Under the pieces are notes generated by a model that did not search any database, was not told the DNA's origin, and saw only the letters and a list, made by a program, of their open reading frames with translations. Shown here one piece after another: positions 38,401 through 46,408 of a stretch of 64,000 bases of DNA; the first letter of the stretch is position 1; each line of letters opens with the position of its first letter. Position numbers and translations under genes: made by a program. Origin of the DNA: Microvirga terricola (lineage in GTDB: Bacteria; Pseudomonadota; Alphaproteobacteria; Rhizobiales; Beijerinckiaceae); the NCBI RefSeq assembly GCF_011777495.1, contig NZ_JAATJS010000003.1, positions 62,001 through 126,000 on the forward strand. Direction: 5' to 3'.

Positions 38401-38868
38401 CTTCGCCGAAATGATTTCGCTGATCTGGCCCTGGCGCACGAGGGCGGGCGAGCGCGCGCCGGTGGCGGCGTCGGCAAACAGAATCTGCACGTCGCGGGCA
38501 CGGACTTCCTTGCCGTTGACGCGATAGGTCGAGCCTTCCTCGCGCTCGATCTTGCGCGAGATCTCGAGGGTGTCCGTGTCGTTGAAGGCGGCCGGGGCGG
38601 TGCGCTCGGCATTGTCGATGGTGAGCATCACCTCGGCCGAGTTGCGCGCCGGCCGGTTGCCGGAACCGGAGAAGATGACGTCGTCCATCCCCGTGGCGCG
38701 CATGTTCTTATGGGAATTTTCTCCCATAACCCAGCGCAAAGCCTCGACAAGGTTCGACTTGCCGCAACCGTTCGGCCCGACCACGCCGGTCAAACCCGGC
38801 TCGATCAGGAACTCCATCGGCTCGACGAAGGTCTTGAACCCTGCGATGCGAAGGCGCGTCAGCTTCAT
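35407..38868 (-). CDS. smc: Chromosome segregation protein SMC
   Basis: The product has 1153 residues. The Walker A motif is [20 protein letters not shown] near the N-terminus, the ABC signature [19 protein letters not shown] and the Walker B [20 protein letters not shown] near the C-terminus. Two long Ala/Glu/Arg-rich coiled coils flank a hinge around residues 520-640. SMC forms a ring with ScpAB and organises the chromosome. The ATG at 38868 ([17 protein letters not shown]) is preferred over a GTG 6 bases upstream. The dsbA-like gene lies 45 bases upstream; smc-dsbA-dciA with divergent mutY is a conserved alphaproteobacterial block. Confidence 0.97.
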   Translation of the reverse strand: [1153 protein letters not shown]

Positions 38869-38913
38869 GGACACGCCTCTCCGATCCGCCTCAAGAGGGC
38901 GGTTTGAAGGGGA

Positions 38914-39552
38914 TTACTCTCCCAGCAAAGGCTTGATGATCTTCTCAAGCTCATCGATCGACATGCTTCCCGGATAACGCACACCATTGATGAAGAAAGT
39001 CGGCGTCGAGTCCACCTTGAACGTGTCCCCCGCCCGGTTCTTCACCGCATTTACCGCGTCATAAAATTTCTGGTCCCGCAAGCAAGCATCAAATTTCTCT
39101 TGTGAAAAACCTGCCTGTCGCATCAGCTGACGCAGGGCATCGAGGGGCTTCTCGGTGAAAGCCCAGTTTTTCTGCTGGTCGAACAACATGTCTGTGACGG
39201 GGTAGAACTTGCTGTCCCCATCGCAGCGGGCCAGCATGAAACCGGCGGTGGCCAAGGGGTCCAGCGGGAATTCGCGCAGGATGAAGCGCACCTTGCCCGT
39301 CTCGATGTAGCGCTTCTTCAGCTCCGGCCAGGTGCTGGCGTGGAAGGCCGCGCAATGGGAGCAGGTCAGCGAGGCGTATTCGACGATCGTGACCTTGGCG
39401 TCCGCCGGGCCCATCGTTACATCGCCGAGCGGGCCTGCGACGGCGAGGTCCTTCACCGCGACGTTCTGGGCCGAAGCGGGCAGGCTGGAGGCCAAAAGGG
39501 CCGCCGTCGCGGCGGTTCCGAAAAGCTGAAGCGTCTGACGCCGGGTGATCAT
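38914..39552 (-). CDS. DsbA-family thioredoxin-fold protein, likely Tat-exported
   Basis: The product has 212 residues. The N-terminus TRRQTLQLFGTAATAALLAS has the twin-arginine pattern, followed by a cleavage region ASAQN. The thioredoxin-like active site is Cys64-Ser-His-Cys67 in EYASLTCSHCAAFH, and the cis-proline loop is VDSTPTFFINGVRYPG. This is the BdbD/ScsC-like DsbA group (DSBA-like oxidoreductase) acting on periplasmic disulfides. Tat export would mean it folds before export, unusual for a DsbA. It lies between dciA and smc. Confidence 0.9.
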   Translation of the reverse strand: MITRRQTLQLFGTAATAALLASSLPASAQNVAVKDLAVAGPLGDVTMGPADAKVTIVEYASLTCSHCAAFHASTWPELKKRYIETGKVRFILREFPLDPLATAGFMLARCDGDSKFYPVTDMLFDQQKNWAFTEKPLDALRQLMRQAGFSQEKFDACLRDQKFYDAVNAVKNRAGDTFKVDSTPTFFINGVRYPGSMSIDELEKIIKPLLGE

Positions 39553-39617
39553 CTTGAGATTGCTCCGTGAGATTTAATCCCATGCGGTAATGGGGGATCG
39601 GTTTCGAGGCAAGCGCC

Positions 39618-40154
39618 TCACAGCTCACGCTTTCGTGGGCGAGGGGCCTTCGCGGTTCCAATCACCGCTTCGCCCAAACGCCCGAGAGCGGCTTTCAGAC
39701 CATCGTCGTCGATGGATTCGACGGCGCCGCCGATACGCTTGCGGTCTTCCTCCCCGACCTTGGGGGCAGGCCGGGAAACTGGCTTTTCACGCCGCACCGG
39801 GCCTTGCTTCAGCACCAGCTTGCCAATGCAGCGCCAGCCGTAATGGGCGTTGACCCGCTCCATCACGACGGGCGTGAGGTGCTGAAGCTCCAGCGCGAAG
39901 GCGCTTTCCACACGAACGATGAGGGTCGCAGGGTCGGGGCGCGCCTCAGGATCGGCATTCGCGCTCCGGCGTTTCCACTCGATTTTCAGAGGTTGAGTGA
40001 ATTCGGCCAGGCGCTCGCCCACGATCTCCGGCCACGCCACGATGATGTCGGACGTGGCAAAGCCTTGGGCCGCAAGACTCGGGCCGAGGCAGAGGTCGAT
40101 GAAGTCCGCAAGCGGCTTCGAAAACGGCTTTTGCCGAGAGGCGGGCTGTCGCAT
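39618..40154 (-). CDS. DciA-like DUF721 protein
   Basis: The product has 178 residues. The DUF721 domain covers the N-terminal half and middle: FIDLCLGPSLAAQGFATSDI, AWPEIVGERLAEFTQPLKIEW, then TLIVRVESAFALELQHLTPVVMERVNAHYG. DUF721 proteins include DciA, the ancestral loader of the replicative helicase DnaB in bacteria lacking DnaC. The basic C-terminus (KAPRPRKREL) would suit DNA or helicase contact. It is divergent from mutY, 69 bases apart, and tandem with dsbA and smc. Confidence 0.85.
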   Translation of the reverse strand: MRQPASRQKPFSKPLADFIDLCLGPSLAAQGFATSDIIVAWPEIVGERLAEFTQPLKIEWKRRSANADPEARPDPATLIVRVESAFALELQHLTPVVMERVNAHYGWRCIGKLVLKQGPVRREKPVSRPAPKVGEEDRKRIGGAVESIDDDGLKAALGRLGEAVIGTAKAPRPRKREL

Positions 40155-40223
40155 GGTCGCTGTCCAAGGATCCCGCCGAAAGCGGTGCTGGAATATTCCT
40201 GCAGGATCGGTATTGCAGAGAGC

Positions 40224-41327
40224 ATGTTAACGCCCGCGCCGCACGCCACCAAGCCTCGCGCCGATGATCTTTTGAGCTGGTACGACCGCCACCGGCGCGA
40301 TCTGCCATGGCGCGCGAAGCCAGGCGAGGCGGCGGACCCTTACCGCGTCTGGCTGTCGGAGATCATGCTGCAGCAGACGACGGTCGTTGCCGTCAGGCCG
40401 TTCTATCTCAAGTTCCTCGAGCGTTTTCCCACCGTTCACGCCCTGGCGCAGGCGCAGGACGATTCGGTCATGCAGGCCTGGGCGGGGCTAGGATACTACT
40501 CCCGCGCCCGCAATCTTCATGCCTGCGCCAAGGTGGTGGTGGCACGCTTCGGCGGCGTTTTTCCCTCCACCGAGGAGGAATTGCTGAAGCTGCCGGGGGT
40601 CGGGGCCTATACGGCAGCCGCGGTCGCGGCCATCGCCTTCAATGAACGGGCGGCCGCCGTCGACGGCAATGTGGAGCGGGTCATGTCCCGCATGTTCGGC
40701 ATCGAAGAGCCGCTCCCCAAAGCCAAGGCGCAGATCAAAGCGCTGACGGAAGAGCTGGTGCCCACGGATCGGCCGGGCGATTTCGCGCAGGCGCTCATGG
40801 ATCTCGGCGCGACGATCTGCTCGCCGAAGCGGCCCGCCTGTGCGCTGTGCCCCTGGATGGCGCCTTGCCAGGCGCGCGAGCAGGGTTTGCAGGAGAGCTT
40901 TCCGAAAAAGCAGAAGAAGGCGGAAGGCCAGTTGCGGCGCGGCGCGGCCTTCGTGGTGCTGCGCGCCGACGATACGATCCTACTCCGGACGCGCCCGCCG
41001 AAGGGGCTTTTGGGCAGCATGGCCGAGCCGCCGACGAGCGAGTGGGACCCGGCCTATGAGCCGTCCCGCGCCGCGCTCGACGCGCCGTTGGAAGCGCGCT
41101 GGCAGCGCCTGCCGGGCGCTGTCCGCCACGTCTTCACACATTTTCCGCTGGAGATGACAGTGCTCTTCGCAAAAGTTCCGCGCGAGACGCCCGCCCCGGA
41201 AGACATGCGCTGGACGCCGCGCCTACGGCTTTATGAAGAAGCCCTTCCCGGCGTAATGAAGAAGGTGCTGGTTCACGCCCTCGGCGACCTGCCGCCTGAG
41301 CCCGCTGGAAAGAAGGCGGCGGATTAA
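40224..41327 (+). CDS. mutY: A/G-specific adenine glycosylase
   Basis: The product has 367 residues. It removes adenine opposite 8-oxoguanine. The catalytic glutamate is Glu46 in WLSEIMLQQTTV, the helix-hairpin-helix is LPGVGAYTAAAVAAIAF followed by the catalytic Asp in AVDGNVERV, and the [4Fe-4S] cluster ligands are CSPKRPACALCPWMAPC (Cx6Cx2Cx5C). A NUDIX-like C-terminal domain recognises 8-oxoG. The ATG at 40224 is used; the open frame extending 420 bases upstream runs through the divergent dciA and is not coding. The last 4 bases overlap the convergent LysR gene. Confidence 0.97.
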   Translation: MLTPAPHATKPRADDLLSWYDRHRRDLPWRAKPGEAADPYRVWLSEIMLQQTTVVAVRPFYLKFLERFPTVHALAQAQDDSVMQAWAGLGYYSRARNLHACAKVVVARFGGVFPSTEEELLKLPGVGAYTAAAVAAIAFNERAAAVDGNVERVMSRMFGIEEPLPKAKAQIKALTEELVPTDRPGDFAQALMDLGATICSPKRPACALCPWMAPCQAREQGLQESFPKKQKKAEGQLRRGAAFVVLRADDTILLRTRPPKGLLGSMAEPPTSEWDPAYEPSRAALDAPLEARWQRLPGAVRHVFTHFPLEMTVLFAKVPRETPAPEDMRWTPRLRLYEEALPGVMKKVLVHALGDLPPEPAGKKAAD

Positions 41328-42226
41328 ACGGCCTCTCCGTTCAACAGCGCGCTGTGGCGCTTGAAGAGCGCGACAAGCGCATTCGCGACGCGGGCCACAT
41401 GGGGCCGGTTGCGGGTCCTCGCGTGCCGCATCATGAAAACCTCTTCGACGAACTCGTCGGGGGCTTCCAGGCGCACGAGGTCCGGGTCGCTGTCGCCGAG
41501 CCAGCAGGGCAGGAAGGCTGCGCCAAGCCCGGTTTTCGCCGCCTGATAGCGGATCGGCATGTCGCCGATTCTCGCGACGATGGGGACAGGGTGAACCTCG
41601 AGGAAGCGTTCGAGGAACGCGGCTTGATAGGACAGGCTCGGGCTCTCCGATGGGGCGATCACCGCCGACGGCGTAGCGGAGCGGTCATACATGCCGAAAG
41701 CGATCTGCCCGATACGCCGAGCAGTGAGGTCCGGTTCGTCCGGCAGACGGCGCATACGCAGCGCGATGTCGGCCTCACCTGACACCAGATCGAGCTTGCG
41801 GCGGGTAGGAATGTAGACGATCTCGACCGGGCCCGCCGCTTTCGCCAGTTCCGCCCCATGCACGGACAAAAACATCGTGACCGACGCGGTCGCCGTGATT
41901 CGCACTGGCGCCGAAGGGTCCGGGCGGTAGGCGGCGGCGACGCGGGGTACTGCGCGGGCAGCTTCCGCCATCGGCGCGGAGGATTCGAGCACTGCGCGTC
42001 CGGCTTCCGTCAGCTCGAGCCGGTTCGGTCCTCTCTGAAACAGCGCGACGCCAAGATTTTCCTCCAGAGCGCGAATGCGCCGCGCGACGGTGGGCTGTGT
42101 TTGGCCCGTGGCGCGCGCGGCTCCATTCATCGATCCATGAGCCACCACAGCCAGGAAGGTCCGTAGGTCGTTCCAGGATGCTTCCTCGGAAGTGGCCCAG
42201 GATGCGTCGAGAGAAGGAGAAGCCAT
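41324..42226 (-). CDS. LysR-family transcriptional regulator
   Basis: The product has 300 residues. The winged helix is at about 18-78 (SWNDLRTFLAVVAHGSMNGA, TGQTQPTVARRIRALEENLG), set about 15 residues further in than usual. The effector domain follows, with PTRRKLDLVSGEADIALRMR. The target genes are unclear: the nearest gene upstream, ccrM, is on the same strand and ends with a terminator. The product resembles the group acting with the AmpR/GcvA-like fold, but no function can be assigned. Its stop overlaps mutY by 4 bases. Confidence 0.9.
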   Translation of the reverse strand: MASPSLDASWATSEEASWNDLRTFLAVVAHGSMNGAARATGQTQPTVARRIRALEENLGVALFQRGPNRLELTEAGRAVLESSAPMAEAARAVPRVAAAYRPDPSAPVRITATASVTMFLSVHGAELAKAAGPVEIVYIPTRRKLDLVSGEADIALRMRRLPDEPDLTARRIGQIAFGMYDRSATPSAVIAPSESPSLSYQAAFLERFLEVHPVPIVARIGDMPIRYQAAKTGLGAAFLPCWLGDSDPDLVRLEAPDEFVEEVFMMRHARTRNRPHVARVANALVALFKRHSALLNGEAV

Positions 42227-42389
42227 GAGACGATGCTAAAGCTCTTCGGGCGGCCGGCGATAGGGAAATGTTCTGGTCTGTTGTGGGGCGCTGTCATATC
42301 CCCACGATCTTTCACTGGGTGAAACAGTGCAGCCCGCTAATTTCGTGGGGGTCTTCTTCATTGCCGGAGGAGTGAGGCCGCGAAAGAAA

Positions 42390-42419
42390 AAGGCGCGGAC
42401 CGCTTTGAGGTCGCGCCTT
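42390..42419 (-). terminator. Terminator of ccrM
   Basis: On the minus strand AAGGCGCGACC and GGTCCGCGCC pair, with one bulged G, around TCAAAGC, followed by TTTTTCTTTC. This is a good intrinsic terminator 25 bases after the ccrM stop. Confidence 0.8.
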
Positions 42420-42443
42420 CGGAAATGTGCAGTGCGATGGAGT

Positions 42444-43646
<1,203 letters not shown>

Positions 43647-43779
43647 TCACCGGTTACGCAACTGACGATCCGGATCATGGGGCCGTTAAGGTAAAGATGT
43701 GGTTTAGAACGCGCGATGAATGCGAATTTTTTAGATCGGCAAACTTTGCCTACCTATTGAATTTATTGGATTTTTTGAG

Positions 43780-43794
43780 TTAACGACTGTTAAG
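43780..43794 (-). promoter_or_regulatory. CtrA-like site upstream of ccrM
   Basis: On the minus strand the sequence reads TTAACAGTCGTTAAC, two TTAA half-sites with a 6-base gap; the CtrA consensus has 7. It lies 140 bases upstream of ccrM, the right kind of place because CtrA activates ccrM in Caulobacter. The site overlaps the end of rnhB. Confidence 0.35.
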
Positions 43795-43799
43795 CTCGG

Positions 43800-44438
43800 T
43801 TACAGGTCCAGTAACCCTTGGCGTAGTGGCGAAAAACTGAGTCGATGGAACGGGCAAGGCCCTTCGCTCGCGAGCACCGAAAGATGGGTTTTGGTGCTGT
43901 AGCCCGCATTGCTGGCGAATCCATAGATCGGATAGGCGTCGCTCAGCCGCGTCATCAGCCGGTCTCGCACGACCTTTGCGACGATGGAGGCGGCGGCGAT
44001 GGAGGCGATCAGCGAATCGCCCTGGATCACGGCCTCCGTCTTGCAGGGCAGCTTCGGCGGATCGTTGCCGTCGACGAAGGCCATGTCCGGAATGCACGGC
44101 AAAGCCGCGAAGGCCCGGCGCATGGCAAGCAATGACGCCTGCCGGATATTGATGGTGTCGATCTCGACGTGAGACACGGACGCGATGCCCACATGGGCCG
44201 TGGCGAGGATTTCCGTAAACAACGCCTCGCGCTTCGGCGCTGTCAGCACCTTCGAATCGTTGAGGCCCTGCGGCACTGTATTCAGATCGAGCACCACAGC
44301 CGCCGATACGACCGGCCCGGCCAGTGGCCCGCGACCCACTTCGTCCAGCCCCACGATACAGGAATAGCCCGCTACGCGGGCGGCAAGCTCCCGGTCGATG
44401 CCGGGACCGGAGGGGGCAGGGCGAATCGGCGCGTTCAT
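43800..44438 (-). CDS. rnhB: Ribonuclease HII
   Basis: The product has 212 residues. It removes ribonucleotides from DNA and RNA primers. The acidic site is present: IVGLDEVGRGPLAGPVVSAAV with the Asp-Glu pair, Asp in DMAFVDGNDPP, and Asp in SIVAKVVRDRLM. ccrM is next on the same strand after a 159-base gap holding the ccrM promoter. It is preceded by a palindromic repeat that separates it from the radical SAM gene. Confidence 0.97.
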   Translation of the reverse strand: MNAPIRPAPSGPGIDRELAARVAGYSCIVGLDEVGRGPLAGPVVSAAVVLDLNTVPQGLNDSKVLTAPKREALFTEILATAHVGIASVSHVEIDTINIRQASLLAMRRAFAALPCIPDMAFVDGNDPPKLPCKTEAVIQGDSLIASIAAASIVAKVVRDRLMTRLSDAYPIYGFASNAGYSTKTHLSVLASEGPCPFHRLSFSPLRQGLLDL

Positions 44439-44501
44439 GGGTCGATTAAAAGCGGCAAAGCGTCGGTATTTCCAGCCCCGGCAGCGTCGCGCCTAAAACT
44501 C

Positions 44502-44543
44502 TCCCGTCATTCCGGGCACGCGTGCGCCCCCGGAGTGACGGAG
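44502..44543. repeat. Palindromic element after the radical SAM gene
   Basis: CCGTCATTCCGGG (44504-44516) and CCCGGAGTGACGG (44529-44541) pair with one mismatch, and the loop itself contains the palindrome GCACGCGTGC. Elements with GTCATTCCGGG arms are widespread in alphaproteobacterial genomes. This one lies about 30 bases downstream of the radical SAM gene and probably helps end its transcript. Confidence 0.6.
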
Positions 44544-44574
44544 TACAGCATAGACCCGCAAACGCATCGCTTCA

Positions 44575-45759
44575 TCAAAACAGCGACAACTGTCCTTTAT
44601 CCCTCGCGGGTGGGGTGAAAAGGTCCGTCCGCATCGCCAGCGAGCGGCGCCTGTTGAGGCCAAGGCGCGCCGCTGCGCTTTCGAAGCGGCGGCCGATCAT
44701 CCAGGCGTAGGGGCCGACGCCCTTTTGTCTCACGCTCCAATCGGCATCGTAGTCCTTGCCGCCGCGCGTTTCGCGCAGGATCGAGAAGACGTGGTTGAGC
44801 TTGTCCGGGTAGTGCTCGGCGAGCCAATCGCGCATCAGGTCCTTCAGGTCGTAGGGGAGCCGCAGCAGCACGTAGCCAGCACTGGTCGCGCCCGCCTGAT
44901 GCGAGGCTTTCAGGATCGCTTCGATCTCGTGGTCGTTGATCGCCGGAATGATCGGGGCCACGAGCACTGTCACCGGAATGCCGGCCTCCGACAACTGACG
45001 CACGGTGTCGAGGCGCTTCGCGGGCGAGGCGGCGCGGGGCTCCATCTTGCGCGCGAGCTTCGGGTCGAGCGTGGTGATGGAAATCGCAACTTTAACAAGC
45101 TGGCGCTCGGCCATCTGGCGCAAGATGTCGATGTCGCGTGTGACGAGCGCCGATTTGGTGACGATCCCCACCGGGTGGTTCGTCCGGTTCAGGACCTCCA
45201 AAATGCCGCGCGTGATGCGCAACTTCTTTTCCACCGGCTGATAGGGATCGGTGTTGGAGCCGAGCGCAATGGTGGAGGGCTGATAGCCGGGCGCGCGAAG
45301 CTCCTTCTCCAAGAGTTCCGGCGCGGTGGGTTTGATGAAAATCTTGGTTTCGAAATCGAGCCCCGAGGACAGGCCCTGAAAGGCATGGGTCGGGCGCGCG
45401 AAGCAATAGGAGCAGCCATGCTCGCAGCCGCGATAGGGATTGATCGACTTGTCGAAGCTGAGATCCGGTGAATCGTTTTTCGAGATGATGGTGCGCGGTT
45501 TCTCGACGATGAGCTCGGTCTGGAGCGAGGGCAACCCCTCCTCGACCTCCCAACCGTCGTCAAAGCTCTCCTTCTGCATCGGCTCATAGCGCCCGGTTGG
45601 GTTCGCCACCGCGCCGCGGCCCCGGCGGCGCTCGGAATCGACGCGATAGGCGGGGTCGTCCTTCCGGCGGCGCGCGGCCTCCGCCGCCTCGGCCGCGCTG
45701 CGGGGCGCGGGCTTCAGGCGGGCGGCATCGCGGGCGGGTTCCTTGGCGCGGATATTCAT
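44575..45759 (-). CDS. PA0069-family (SplB-like) radical SAM protein with C-terminal clamp motif
   Basis: The product has 394 residues. The radical SAM cluster is Cys112, Cys116 and Cys119 in GCEHGCSYCF, in the COG1533 group (relatives of spore photoproduct lyase). Family segments are SPDLSFDKSINPYRGCEHG, LGSNTDPYQPVEKKLRITR, VTKSALVTRDIDIL and APIIPAINDHEIEAIL. The first 75 residues are basic and low complexity. The last residues, QLSLF, match the bacterial beta-clamp-binding consensus exactly. The ATG at 45759 has GGAGG 6 bases upstream. The promoter spacer is filled by a perfect LexA box. This suggests an SOS-induced DNA repair role; the substrate is unknown. Confidence 0.88.
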   Translation of the reverse strand: MNIRAKEPARDAARLKPAPRSAAEAAEAARRRKDDPAYRVDSERRRGRGAVANPTGRYEPMQKESFDDGWEVEEGLPSLQTELIVEKPRTIISKNDSPDLSFDKSINPYRGCEHGCSYCFARPTHAFQGLSSGLDFETKIFIKPTAPELLEKELRAPGYQPSTIALGSNTDPYQPVEKKLRITRGILEVLNRTNHPVGIVTKSALVTRDIDILRQMAERQLVKVAISITTLDPKLARKMEPRAASPAKRLDTVRQLSEAGIPVTVLVAPIIPAINDHEIEAILKASHQAGATSAGYVLLRLPYDLKDLMRDWLAEHYPDKLNHVFSILRETRGGKDYDADWSVRQKGVGPYAWMIGRRFESAAARLGLNRRRSLAMRTDLFTPPARDKGQLSLF

Positions 45760-45789
45760 GACGACCTCCAGCGAAAACGAGCTAAGGCC

Positions 45790-45818
45790 ATTTAAGAACA
45801 AAAAGTGAACAAATGCAA
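45790..45818 (-). promoter_or_regulatory. LexA-controlled promoter of the radical SAM gene
   Basis: On the minus strand the sequence has -35 TTGCAT, 17 bases, and -10 TTAAAT. The first implied transcribed bases are about 25 bases upstream of the ATG at 45759. The spacer contains the LexA box at 45796-45810, so a bound repressor would block RNA polymerase. Confidence 0.65.
45796..45810. promoter_or_regulatory. LexA (SOS) box, GAAC-N7-GAAC
   Basis: GAACAAAAAGTGAAC is a perfect match to the alphaproteobacterial LexA direct repeat (GAAC-N7-GAAC, equivalently GTTC-N7-GTTC). It sits between the -35 and -10 of the radical SAM gene and 57 bases upstream of the divergent glycosyltransferase-like gene. 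I saw no other perfect copy in the intergenic regions I scanned. Confidence 0.7.
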
Positions 45819-45867
45819 GTCTCGTGAAGGAGGACGAAAAGCAACGGAGGCGCTATGCTGAGGTCCC

Positions 45868-46356
45868 ATGATCACCGTTCTCATCCGCGCTTCGCGCGGT
45901 CCCGAAGCCTTGGCCGTGACCTTGAGCGCCCTCGTCCCCGCCGTCGCGGCGGGGCTGGTGGGGGATGCGGTCGTCCTTGCCGCGAACCAGGACGACACCA
46001 TCGCCAAGGTCGTCGACGCCGCGGGCGCGACCTTGATTGACGGATCCTGGGCGCAAGGCGCGCGGACCGCGCGGCGGGATTGGCTGCTCTGCCTCGAGGA
46101 CGGCGATATCCCCCAGGAAGGGTGGATTCAGGCGCTCGAGCGCTTCGCTGCCTTCGGCAAGCCGGAGCAGCGGGGTCGGTTCAAGCGGCGACGGAGGCCG
46201 GTCGAGGCGGCGCTGCAATTCGTGCTCGGGCTTTTCGGGCGTGATGCGACCCGCGCGGGCGAACTCGTACACAAGCGCGTGCTGCTGGGCGAGGTGAAGG
46301 CGCGCCCGACCATCAGCCTCGCCGCCTTCATCGAGCGCGATCCCTTCTTCGTCTGA
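45868..46356 (+). CDS. Glycosyltransferase-2-like short protein
   Basis: The product has 162 residues. The opening MITVLIRASRGPEALAVTLSAL and the acidic segment WLLCLEDGDIPQEGWIQALE recall the GT-A fold of family 2 glycosyltransferases, including the EDGD that could stand for the nucleotide-sugar DxD. At half the normal length, it lacks the acceptor half. It may be a truncated or simplified enzyme, or a non-catalytic relative. It is divergent from the SOS-type radical SAM gene and could share its LexA box. I am not sure of its function. Confidence 0.6.
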   Translation: MITVLIRASRGPEALAVTLSALVPAVAAGLVGDAVVLAANQDDTIAKVVDAAGATLIDGSWAQGARTARRDWLLCLEDGDIPQEGWIQALERFAAFGKPEQRGRFKRRRRPVEAALQFVLGLFGRDATRAGELVHKRVLLGEVKARPTISLAAFIERDPFFV

Positions 46357-46408
46357 GATGGACGAATTCGCCGCCGGGTCTAGTTTTCCGAATAGGGGAG
46401 GCGAGGTG

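Noticed and set aside
39804-40223. N-terminal extension of mutY
   Set aside because: The frame is open but runs over dciA on the other strand, and MutY homologues begin near the ATG at 40224.
43707-43721. GAAC-N7-GAAT near the ccrM start as a second LexA box
   Set aside because: It has one mismatch in the essential second half-site and no promoter around it.
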